Shown here one piece after another: positions 57,451-64,000 of a stretch of 64,000 bases of DNA. This DNA is from Enterobacter sp. RHBSTW-00994 (GTDB lineage Bacteria > Pseudomonadota > Gammaproteobacteria > Enterobacterales > Enterobacteriaceae): NCBI RefSeq assembly GCF_013782625.1, contig NZ_CP056199.1, forward strand, positions 2,374,588 through 2,438,587. Reading direction: 5' to 3'. The position numbers were made by a program, and so were the translations under genes. Within the stretch, counting starts at the first letter, position 1. The number at the start of each line of letters is the position of its first letter. The notes under the pieces are model-generated. The model worked only from the letters and a program-made list of their open reading frames with translations, was not told the origin of the DNA and searched no databases.

Positions 57451-57473
57451 AACATGCATTATAAATGCACTTT
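57451..57473 (+). promoter_or_regulatory. NsrR-type operator upstream of the yeaR genes
   Basis: AACATGCATTATAAATGCAC with trailing TTT contains ATGCATT-N3-AATGCAC, close to the NsrR consensus ATGCATT-TNA-AATGCAT. It is 61 bases upstream of the first yeaR-type gene and overlaps a TTGACA at 57474-57479. E. coli yeaR-yoaG is repressed by NsrR and activated by NarL on nitrate. Confidence 0.75.
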
Positions 57474-57533
57474 TTGACAAATCCTCGCTCCTGGAAAGCA
57501 GTTTAATAAGACAGGGTTTTTAAGGGAGGCATT

Positions 57534-57860
57534 ATGCTACGCATTCCGCAGAGTTGTATTCATACCCGTTCCACACCGTTCTGGAACAAAGAGACCGCCC
57601 CTGCTGGTATTTTCCAGCGCCATCTCGACAAGGGAACACGCCCTGGCGTTTACCCTCGTCTGAGCGTGGCGCAGGGGGCAGTTCGCTATTTAGGTTACGC
57701 CGATGAATCCACGCCAGAGCCAGAACACGAGCTCATCATCAAAGCAGGTCATTTCGGTGTGTTCCCACCGGAGAAATGGCATCACATTGAAGTAATGACC
57801 AAAGACACGGTGTTCAATATCGATTTTTTTGTTGAGCCGGACGTGCTGAGATCTCTTTGA
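57534..57860 (+). CDS. yeaR: DUF1971 protein YeaR, first copy
   Basis: A 108-residue cupin-like DUF1971 protein. IHTRSTPFWNKETAPAGIFQ, HLDKGTRPGVYPRLSV and GVFPPEKWHHIEVMTKDTVF match E. coli YeaR almost residue for residue, with a C-terminus about 11 residues shorter. YeaR is strongly induced by nitrate and nitric oxide, and the domain is also linked to tellurite resistance (TehB N-terminus). Its reaction is unknown. It begins the operon behind AGGGAGG and is followed after 27 bases by a second copy. Confidence 0.88.
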   Translation: MLRIPQSCIHTRSTPFWNKETAPAGIFQRHLDKGTRPGVYPRLSVAQGAVRYLGYADESTPEPEHELIIKAGHFGVFPPEKWHHIEVMTKDTVFNIDFFVEPDVLRSL

Positions 57861-57887
57861 CTGACTGATATTAAAAAGGAAAATTGT

Positions 57888-58241
57888 ATGCTGCGTATTC
57901 CTGAGAATTTTGTTCACACCCGCGCGACCCCATTCTGGAATAAAGAAACCGCGCCAAAAGCCCTCTTCACTCATCACAATACAAAAGCAGGCGTTTATGG
58001 CCGATTATCCGTGATGCAAGGGGCTGTGCGTTACTTTGGCTTTGCCGATGGCGACGCAACCGAACCCGATCTTGAACAGGTTATCGAAGCGGGCTCATTC
58101 GGTATTTCACCGCCGCAAAAATGGCATCGCATTGAGCTATTGACCGACGATACCTATTTTAACATCGACTTTTTTGCCGACCCGGCAGTCACACTCAGCG
58201 GTGCTGGCATCGGTAGAGTGGTCAACACGCATAAGGAGTAA
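57888..58241 (+). CDS. yeaR: DUF1971 protein YeaR, second copy
   Basis: A 117-residue paralogue of the preceding gene: FVHTRATPFWNKETAPKALF, then HHNTKAGVYGRLSVMQGAVR and FGISPPQKWHRIELLTDDTY. Its C-terminus (VTLSGAGIGRVVNTHKE) reaches the length of E. coli YeaR, whereas the middle is more diverged than in copy 1. Two adjacent copies point to an old tandem duplication with divergence rather than a recent copy. It is four bases from yoaG. Ribosome-binding site AAGGAAA. Confidence 0.87.
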   Translation: MLRIPENFVHTRATPFWNKETAPKALFTHHNTKAGVYGRLSVMQGAVRYFGFADGDATEPDLEQVIEAGSFGISPPQKWHRIELLTDDTYFNIDFFADPAVTLSGAGIGRVVNTHKE

Positions 58242-58245
58242 CATC

Positions 58246-58428
58246 ATGGGCAAAGCAACGTACACCGTGACCGTCACCAATAATAGCAACGGTGTGTCGG
58301 TGGACTACGAGACACAAGCCCCGATGGAGCTATTGATTCCGGATGTTGCCGCTGAAGTGGTAAAAGAGCTTGTGAACACCGTACGCGCTTACGATACGGA
58401 AAATGAACACGAGGTTTGCGGCTGGTAG
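58246..58428 (+). CDS. yoaG: DUF1869 protein YoaG
   Basis: A 60-residue protein nearly identical to E. coli YoaG (60): MGKATYTVTVTNNSNGVSVD and the ending YDTENEHEVCGW. YoaG forms a small dimer of unknown function and is co-transcribed with yeaR under nitrate/nitric oxide control. ATG 58246 follows the stop of yeaR copy 2 by four bases with AAGGAG upstream. A longer in-frame extension to 58174 would overlap the yeaR copy and is not needed. Confidence 0.92.
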   Translation: MGKATYTVTVTNNSNGVSVDYETQAPMELLIPDVAAEVVKELVNTVRAYDTENEHEVCGW

Positions 58429-58435
58429 AAAGCGA

Positions 58436-58459
58436 GCCCGGCAGTACAGACTGCCGGGC
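58436..58459. terminator. Hairpin between convergent yoaG and patD
   Basis: GCCCGGCAG-TACAGA-CTGCCGGGC, a perfect 9-base stem, 7 bases after the yoaG stop and 8 before the patD stop. No T-run follows; it probably serves both transcripts. Confidence 0.6.
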
Positions 58460-58467
58460 GTAAGTGC

Positions 58468-59892
58468 TTAATGTTTGATCATTACGTGGCGAACAACCGT
58501 ATAATCCTCAAGCCCGTACACCGACATATCTTTGCCGTAGCCTGACAGCTTCATCCCACCGTGAGGCATTTCGCTGACCAGCATAAAGTGGGTATTCACC
58601 CAGGTACAACCATACTGCAAACGTGCGCTAAGGCGATGCGCGCGACCCACATCATTTGTCCAGACCGACGAGGCCAGGCCATATTGCGAGTCATTGGCCC
58701 AGGCGAGGACTTGCGCTTCATCATCGAAGGCCGTGACGCTGACCACAGGGCCAAAGACCTCACGCTGAACAATCGCGTCTTCGTGTTTTGCACCAGCCAG
58801 CAGTGTTGGCTGGAAATAGTATCCCGCCCCCTCTCTTTTACTGCCGCCCGTCACCACGCGGATGTGGCTGAGTGCCTTTGCATCATCCACCGCTTTGCAC
58901 ACGCGCGACAGATGAGCAGCCGAACTGAGCGGCCCCAGCTCGGTTGATTCATCCTCTGGCGCGCCCATTTTCAGGGTGGAAACTGCTGCACCAAGTTTCT
59001 CCACCAGTGCGGCGTAAATGCCCTTTTGGGCATAGATACGACACGCTGCGGTGCAGTCTTGTCCGGCGTTGTAAAAACCAAAGGTTCGCACGCCCTCAAC
59101 AACGGCATCCAGGTCTGCATCATTAAAAACAATCACCGGTGCTTTGCCCCCCAGCTCCATGTGGGTGCGCTTAATGGATGATGCCGTGTGAGCGATAATG
59201 TGTTCCCCGGTCGCAATCGACCCCGTGAGCGAAACCATGCGCACTTTTTCATGTCCGGTCAACGGGTCGCCGACCGTTTTTCCTCGCCCGAACAGGACGT
59301 TCAGAACGCCTGCCGGGAAGATATCTTTCGCCAGTTCAGCCAGCTTCAGCGCCGTCAGCGGTGTGATCTCTGAAGGCTTAATCACCACACAGTTACCGGC
59401 TGCCAGCGCCGGTGCGAGCTTCCAGGCCGCCATCATCAGTGGATAGTTCCAGGGTGCAATGGATGCGACGACCCCGACCGGATCACGGCGGATCATGGAG
59501 GTATGAGCATCCAGATATTCCCCGGCAGCCAGACCATTCAGGGTTCGCGCCGCCCCGGCAAAGAAGCGGAATACATCCACGACGGCCGGGATTTCATCCC
59601 CCAGCACGCAATGCAGCGGCTTGCCGCAATTCAGTGATTCCAGTTGAGCGAACGCTTCAGCATGCGCTTCAATCGCGTCAGCCAGTTTCAGCAGACACTC
59701 AGAACGCACTTTTGGAGTGGTCTGCCCCCATGCCCCAAACGCGCGGTCTGCGGCCAGAACAGCGGCATCGACTTGCCCAACGGATGCCTCCGCGACCTCC
59801 AGCAGTACCTCTCCCGTAGCGGGGTTATATACCGGCTGCTTTTCGCCTTCGCCGGTCGTCAGTTCACCATTAATCAGCAGTTGATTTTGCAT
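58468..59892 (-). CDS. patD: Gamma-aminobutyraldehyde dehydrogenase
   Basis: A 474-residue NAD+-dependent aldehyde dehydrogenase matching E. coli PatD/YdcW. The catalytic Cys280 is in [11 protein letters not shown], the general base Glu246 in HMELGGKAP, and the NAD loop is [10 protein letters not shown]. It oxidises 4-aminobutanal (1-pyrroline) to GABA in putrescine breakdown, downstream of the transaminase PatA. It ends the ydcSTUV-patD operon, 24 bases after ydcV, linking polyamine import to catabolism. Confidence 0.95.
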   Translation of the reverse strand: MQNQLLINGELTTGEGEKQPVYNPATGEVLLEVAEASVGQVDAAVLAADRAFGAWGQTTPKVRSECLLKLADAIEAHAEAFAQLESLNCGKPLHCVLGDEIPAVVDVFRFFAGAARTLNGLAAGEYLDAHTSMIRRDPVGVVASIAPWNYPLMMAAWKLAPALAAGNCVVIKPSEITPLTALKLAELAKDIFPAGVLNVLFGRGKTVGDPLTGHEKVRMVSLTGSIATGEHIIAHTASSIKRTHMELGGKAPVIVFNDADLDAVVEGVRTFGFYNAGQDCTAACRIYAQKGIYAALVEKLGAAVSTLKMGAPEDESTELGPLSSAAHLSRVCKAVDDAKALSHIRVVTGGSKREGAGYYFQPTLLAGAKHEDAIVQREVFGPVVSVTAFDDEAQVLAWANDSQYGLASSVWTNDVGRAHRLSARLQYGCTWVNTHFMLVSEMPHGGMKLSGYGKDMSVYGLEDYTVVRHVMIKH

Positions 59893-59916
59893 AGCATAGT
59901 CCCGTTTAAATCGACG

Positions 59917-60723
59917 TTATTTCCCGCTACCGGCGAGAGTGTCGCCTTCACGGGTTAGCCACCAGGCCCCCAGAATAGGAAAGGTTGTCACCAGCATCAC
60001 CAGCAGAGCGACCACGTTGGTCACCGGGACATCGCGGGGACGCCCCAACTGATTAAGCAACCACAGCGGTAACGTGCGCTCGTGTCCCGCCGTAAATGTG
60101 GTGACAATAATCTCATCAAACGACAGCGCAAACGCCAGCATGCCGCCCGCCAGTAGTGCTGACCCAAGATTAGGCATCACGACATAACGGAAGGTTTGCC
60201 AGCCATCGGCCCCTAAATCCATCGACGCTTCGACCAGGCTCCAGGAGGTGCGTCTGAACCGGGCGATCACGTTGTTAAAGACCACCACCACACAGAACGT
60301 GGCGTGCCCGACCACAATGGTGAAAAAACCCGGTTCCAGATTGATGGCCTTGAAAGCCGTCAACAGTGCCAGACCGGTGATGATCCCCGGAAGGGCGATA
60401 GGTAATAACAGCAATAGTGAGATGGCATTTTTACCAAAAAACTCACTACGCCAGAGCGCTGCTGCAGCAAGCGTGCCAAGCACCAGCGCTATGGCCGTCG
60501 ATAAGGCGGCAATTTGAAGTGACAACGTCACGGAATCAATAATGTCCCCACGCGATGCCGCCACGCTGAACCACTTGAGCGTCAGCCCCTGTGGCGGAAA
60601 ACTGAAAGCGGCATCTTCCGTATTAAAGGCATAGGTGGCGATAATCAGCAGCGGAAAGTGCAGGAAAATCACCCCGCCCCAGGCTGCCACTTTCAGGAAC
60701 AACGGTGCGCGTTCAGAGTGCAT
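59917..60723 (-). CDS. ydcV: Polyamine-type ABC transporter permease YdcV
   Basis: A 268-residue inner-membrane permease (PotC-type), nearly identical to E. coli YdcV (264): [20 protein letters not shown] and the coupling loop [20 protein letters not shown]. It pairs with YdcU to form the channel of a putative spermidine/putrescine importer. It overlaps ydcU by 11 bases; GGGAG precedes the start. Confidence 0.94.
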   Translation of the reverse strand: MHSERAPLFLKVAAWGGVIFLHFPLLIIATYAFNTEDAAFSFPPQGLTLKWFSVAASRGDIIDSVTLSLQIAALSTAIALVLGTLAAAALWRSEFFGKNAISLLLLLPIALPGIITGLALLTAFKAINLEPGFFTIVVGHATFCVVVVFNNVIARFRRTSWSLVEASMDLGADGWQTFRYVVMPNLGSALLAGGMLAFALSFDEIIVTTFTAGHERTLPLWLLNQLGRPRDVPVTNVVALLVMLVTTFPILGAWWLTREGDTLAGSGK

Positions 60724-61657
60724 CGAATGCTCCCAGACGTTTCACGAACGCCAGATAGAGAGAGATAAGAATAATGGGAACCAGCGTGAACGCGGCCGCC
60801 ATTGGCATATTCCCGATGGCCCCCTGCTGGGAGTAGACCATGTTGCCAATAAAATAGCCCGGCGGCCCAACCAGTTGCGGGACAATAAAATCGCCCAGCG
60901 TCAGTGAGAAGGTAAAAATGGACCCTGCGGCGATACCGGGGATCGCCAGCGGCAACACCACGTAGCGGAGCGTCTGACGAGGACGCGCGCCCAGGTCGGC
61001 TGACGCCTGCAAGAGCGACGGAGGAAGACGTTCTAGCGCAGCCTGAACCGGCAGGATCATAAATGGCAGCCAGATGTAGACGAAGACCAGGAATCGCCCC
61101 AGACCTGACGTCGACAACGTATTCCCGCCGATGGCCGGGATCGTAAGAATCGAGGTCAGAACCGGCTCCAGCCCCATATGCCCGAGAAACCACTGTGCGA
61201 CACCGTCTTTTGCCAGCAATAGTGTCCAGGCGTAGGCCTTAACAATATAGCTTGCCCACATCGGCAACATGACCGCGATATAGAAAAACGCCTTCCACTT
61301 ACCACGGGTATAACGTGCCATGTACCAGGCCATCGGAAAAGCCAGGATGGCGCTGGCTACTGTGACAGCAATCGCCATCACCAGCGTGCGCACAATGATG
61401 TCGTAGTTTGCCGGATTAAAGAGTGCCCGGATGTTTGCAAAAGTCAGGTCCGGCGTGACCGACATGGTGAAATCGTCAAAGGTATAGAACCCTTGCCACA
61501 GCAAGGTCAGCAGCGATCCTAAGTAGACAATACCGAACCACATCAACGGGGCGAGCAGAAGCAGGAATAATCCCAGCGACGGTTTACGCCAGAACAACGC
61601 GGTCATTCGGCTTAACCGCCCATGGGATGTGGGAGTATGCGAAACGCTCATATCCAT
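60713..61657 (-). CDS. ydcU: Polyamine-type ABC transporter permease YdcU
   Basis: A 314-residue permease (PotB-type) matching E. coli YdcU (313): [20 protein letters not shown] in TM1 and the coupling loop [20 protein letters not shown]. Partner of YdcV. The start ATG at 61657 follows GAGAGGTGAA; a second Met two codons on is possible. It directly adjoins ydcT (one base between). Confidence 0.93.
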   Translation of the reverse strand: MDMSVSHTPTSHGRLSRMTALFWRKPSLGLFLLLLAPLMWFGIVYLGSLLTLLWQGFYTFDDFTMSVTPDLTFANIRALFNPANYDIIVRTLVMAIAVTVASAILAFPMAWYMARYTRGKWKAFFYIAVMLPMWASYIVKAYAWTLLLAKDGVAQWFLGHMGLEPVLTSILTIPAIGGNTLSTSGLGRFLVFVYIWLPFMILPVQAALERLPPSLLQASADLGARPRQTLRYVVLPLAIPGIAAGSIFTFSLTLGDFIVPQLVGPPGYFIGNMVYSQQGAIGNMPMAAAFTLVPIILISLYLAFVKRLGAFDAL

Positions 61658-61658
61658 T

Positions 61659-62672
61659 TCACCTCTCCTCGTGCAGCAGAACCATGGCCTCGCGTGACCA
61701 CGATGCCATCACCTGCTGACCCGGTTCCGTATTCGCAGGCACGGGGTGGCCACTAAGGTTGGCCTGGCTCACAAGCAGTTTTGCACCATCGGCAAGTCGC
61801 AACTCAAAGCGTGTTGCCGCCCCCTGGTATTGTACGGCCTGCACCACGCCCTGAACCTGAACCTCCCCGCCTTCATTCAGACGAATATGCTCCGGTCGCA
61901 ATGCATACATACCGTCCATGCCGCACACACGCTGGGCAATGCCCGCATCGAACACGTTAGACGTGCCAACAAAACCAGCTACGAATGGCGTTCGCGGGCG
62001 CATGTACAGTTCGCGAGGAGTATCGACCTGCTCAATTCGCCCGTTGTTGAACACCGCCACCCGGTCAGACATCGAGAGCGCTTCGCCCTGATCGTGGGTG
62101 ACGAAAATAAAGGTAATACCCAGTTCCTGCTGAAGTTTCTTCAGTTCAAACTGCATCTGTTCCCGGAGCTTAAGATCGAGTGCCCCTAAAGGCTCATCAA
62201 GCAGCAACACCCGAGGCTCATTGACCAGGGCGCGCGCAATGGCAACACGCTGACGTTGCCCGCCGGAAAGCTGCGACGGTTTACGTTTATCGGCAAAACC
62301 CAGACCGACCTTTTCCAGCGCATCGCGCGCCTGCGATTGCCGTTTTTTCTTGTCGATGCCTTTCACCATCAGGCCGTAAGCCACATTCTCGAGGATCGAC
62401 ATATGCGGGAACAGCGCGTAATCCTGAAACACAGTGTTCACATCGCGCTCCCAGGGCGGGAGCGCGCTGGCTTCTTTACCGAAAATCGTGATCGTACCGC
62501 CACTCAACTGCTCAAAGCCCGCAATCAGACGCAGGCAGGTGGTTTTGCCGGAGCCCGAAGGCCCCAGCATGGAGAAAAACTCCCCGTCACGAATAGCAAT
62601 GGTGACACCATCCACAGCCCGAACGTCACCGTACAGGCGGGAAACATCATTAAACTCTACCGCGTACGTCAT
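61659..62672 (-). CDS. ydcT: Polyamine-type ABC transporter ATPase YdcT
   Basis: A 337-residue ATPase, equal in length to E. coli YdcT: Walker A GPSGSGKTT, signature LSGGQRQR, Walker B VLLLDEPLGALD, and a C-terminal TOBE domain (about 240-337) as in PotA. It energises YdcUV. GGGAG lies upstream of the start. Confidence 0.95.
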   Translation of the reverse strand: MTYAVEFNDVSRLYGDVRAVDGVTIAIRDGEFFSMLGPSGSGKTTCLRLIAGFEQLSGGTITIFGKEASALPPWERDVNTVFQDYALFPHMSILENVAYGLMVKGIDKKKRQSQARDALEKVGLGFADKRKPSQLSGGQRQRVAIARALVNEPRVLLLDEPLGALDLKLREQMQFELKKLQQELGITFIFVTHDQGEALSMSDRVAVFNNGRIEQVDTPRELYMRPRTPFVAGFVGTSNVFDAGIAQRVCGMDGMYALRPEHIRLNEGGEVQVQGVVQAVQYQGAATRFELRLADGAKLLVSQANLSGHPVPANTEPGQQVMASWSREAMVLLHEER

Positions 62673-62689
62673 GCTCTGCTCCCGGGCGA

Positions 62690-63835
62690 TTAACGGCCGC
62701 CCATGATGGCGATGTAATCCTGCGTCCAGCGGCTGTAAGGGACAAATTTCCCACCTTCCGCAATCGGCGTTTTCCAGAACATAATTTTGTCGAAGTAGTT
62801 ATATCCGTTGGTTTCACACCCTTTGTCGCCCAATAGCGTGCTGGCTTTACATCCTTCAGCCACCACCGGCAACGAGCCAAACCATGCCGCCAGATCGCCC
62901 TGCACTTTTGGCGTCAACGACCAGTTCATCCACTTATAGGCACACATCGGATGTTTCGCTTCGGCATGCAGCATGGTGGTATCAGCCCAGCCGGTGACCC
63001 CCTCTTTCGGGAACACGGTTGCTATAGGCTGGTTTTCACCTTTCAGGGCGTTCGCCTGATAGGGCCAGGCGCTGGATGCCACCACACCTTCATTTTTGAA
63101 GTCACTCATTTGTACCGTGGTGTCATGCCAGTAGCGGTGAATCAACGCATGCTGATCGCGAAGCACTTTCAGAACGGCGGCATACTGTTTTTCCGTGAGC
63201 TGGTACGGATCGGTGATCCCCAGCGCTGGCTGTGTGGCTTTCACAAACAACGCGGCATCGGCGATGTAAATCGGGCCATCATAGGCCTGGACGCGGCCCT
63301 GGTTGGTTTTGCCGTCCGGCAGATCCTGTTTGACGAATACCACGCTCCAGCTGTCTGGTGGTGTCGGGAAGGTTTTGGTGTTATACATCAGCAGGTTTGG
63401 CCCCCACTGATACGGCGTACCGTACACCTTGCCCCCCACGTTGAACCACTCACCTTTGACGATGCGCGGGTCGATGGTTTTCCAGTTTGGAATGAGGTCG
63501 GGATTAATCGGCTGGACGCGTTTACCCATTACAAGGCGAAGAGAGGCATCACCGGATGCCGTTACCAGGTCATATCCGCCTTTCGCCATCAGGCTGACCA
63601 TCTCATCGGAGGTCGCAGCGGTTTTAACATTCACCGCACAACCCGTCTCTTTTTCAAACGGGGTCACCCAGTCATAATTTTTATCCGTCTGACCGCGTTC
63701 GATGTATCCCGGCCAGGCAATAATATCCAGTCGTCCTTCCCCATCGCCGATAGCCTTTGGTGGCTCAGCGGCTTGCACGGTCATGATGGTCATACCGAGC
63801 GCACACAGGCTGCTGCGGGCAAATTTTTTGCTCAT
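62690..63835 (-). CDS. ydcS: Polyamine-type periplasmic binding protein YdcS
   Basis: A 381-residue periplasmic binding protein of the PotD/PotF type, equal in length to E. coli YdcS. Signal peptide to VQAAE (about residue 22); landmarks are IIAWPGYIERGQTDKNYDWV and MAKGGYDLVTASGDASLRLV. E. coli YdcS has also been reported to have polyhydroxybutyrate synthase activity and to aid DNA uptake. First gene of ydcSTUV-patD; the start follows AGGAG. Confidence 0.95.
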   Translation of the reverse strand: MSKKFARSSLCALGMTIMTVQAAEPPKAIGDGEGRLDIIAWPGYIERGQTDKNYDWVTPFEKETGCAVNVKTAATSDEMVSLMAKGGYDLVTASGDASLRLVMGKRVQPINPDLIPNWKTIDPRIVKGEWFNVGGKVYGTPYQWGPNLLMYNTKTFPTPPDSWSVVFVKQDLPDGKTNQGRVQAYDGPIYIADAALFVKATQPALGITDPYQLTEKQYAAVLKVLRDQHALIHRYWHDTTVQMSDFKNEGVVASSAWPYQANALKGENQPIATVFPKEGVTGWADTTMLHAEAKHPMCAYKWMNWSLTPKVQGDLAAWFGSLPVVAEGCKASTLLGDKGCETNGYNYFDKIMFWKTPIAEGGKFVPYSRWTQDYIAIMGGR

Positions 63836-64000
63836 TAGATTTACTCCTGTCGCAATGAAATTTAGCGGCAGCCGTGCCGTAAAAATATCTCCCTAACTAA
63901 ACGTAGACCGCGTAAATGCGCCGCACCCGACGCGTCGGGGAAATTTCACCAGGTTGTGACCGAGGGCGCATTCCCCGTTAACTGGATTATAGACAAGGGG
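63836..64000 (-). promoter_or_regulatory. Leader and probable promoter of the ydcS operon
   Basis: A perfect TATAAT on the minus strand (complement of 63986-63991) lies 150 bases upstream of ydcS; its -35 would fall at or beyond the window edge. The leader between contains a GC-rich inverted repeat (CCGACGCGTCGG, near 63927-63938). In E. coli the operon is RpoS-dependent. Confidence 0.4.

Overview
The window is chromosomal DNA from an enterobacterium. The best guess is Enterobacter or a close relative such as Lelliottia or Leclercia. The two ends and much of the middle follow the gene order of the E. coli K-12 region between ydcS and nhoA (in reverse): ydcSTUV-patD, ortT, ydcY, ydcZ, mnaT, curA, mcbR, yncD, yncE, ansP, pptA, yddH, nhoA. 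Between these conserved genes sit accessory blocks that K-12 lacks at this locus. I see no tRNA or rRNA gene, no CRISPR array, no insertion sequence and no phage gene.

Layout. 1-4.2 kb: start of nhoA, an FbpABC-type ABC importer (permease, binding protein, ATPase) and the flavin reductase yddH. 4.4-9.3 kb: a second EF-G beside an ArsR-type regulator, an NTF2-like protein, and a divergent ArgP-like regulator/arginase-like pair. 9.4-17.2 kb: a nine-gene, mostly overlapping operon (NTF2-like, SDR, FAD oxidoreductase, DUF1365, Cfa-like methyltransferase, DUF2878, chalcone-isomerase-like, DUF3833 lipoprotein, DUF523-DUF1722) preceded by a MerR/MlrA-like regulator. It looks like a membrane-lipid modification unit. 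17.3-22.3 kb: a 2HCT carrier, an AEC carrier and a malic enzyme around a CRP-type promoter, i.e. a malate-use module. 22.4-24.1 kb: a secreted orphan and pptA.

24.2-31.7 kb: an eight-gene operon with two binding proteins, permease, ATPase, N-acetyltransferase, SnaA-type monooxygenase, M20 deacylase and LLM oxidoreductase. Its content matches the Bacillus ytmI and yxe operons for salvage of S-modified cysteines. 31.8-36.6 kb: a small P-loop kinase-like protein, an Aer-like redox receptor, a cupin with a divergent LysR regulator, and an aldo-keto reductase. 37-47.8 kb: ansP, yncE, yncD (PQQ receptor), a chemoreceptor with a sigma-28 promoter, mcbR, curA, an XRE-cupin regulator, mnaT, ydcZ, ydcY. 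47.8-56.2 kb: an orphan peptide-binding protein and srfABC. 56.3-64 kb: an alpha/beta hydrolase, the small membrane toxin ortT, a yeaR-yeaR-yoaG operon behind an NsrR-type site, and the polyamine-type patD/ydcVUTS operon.

Most worth a second look are the Cfa-like operon, whose methyltransferase has lost two of the five bicarbonate-site residues of E. coli Cfa; the srfABC operon, whose SrfC has a degenerate P-loop; the extra EF-G; and the sulfur-salvage operon.
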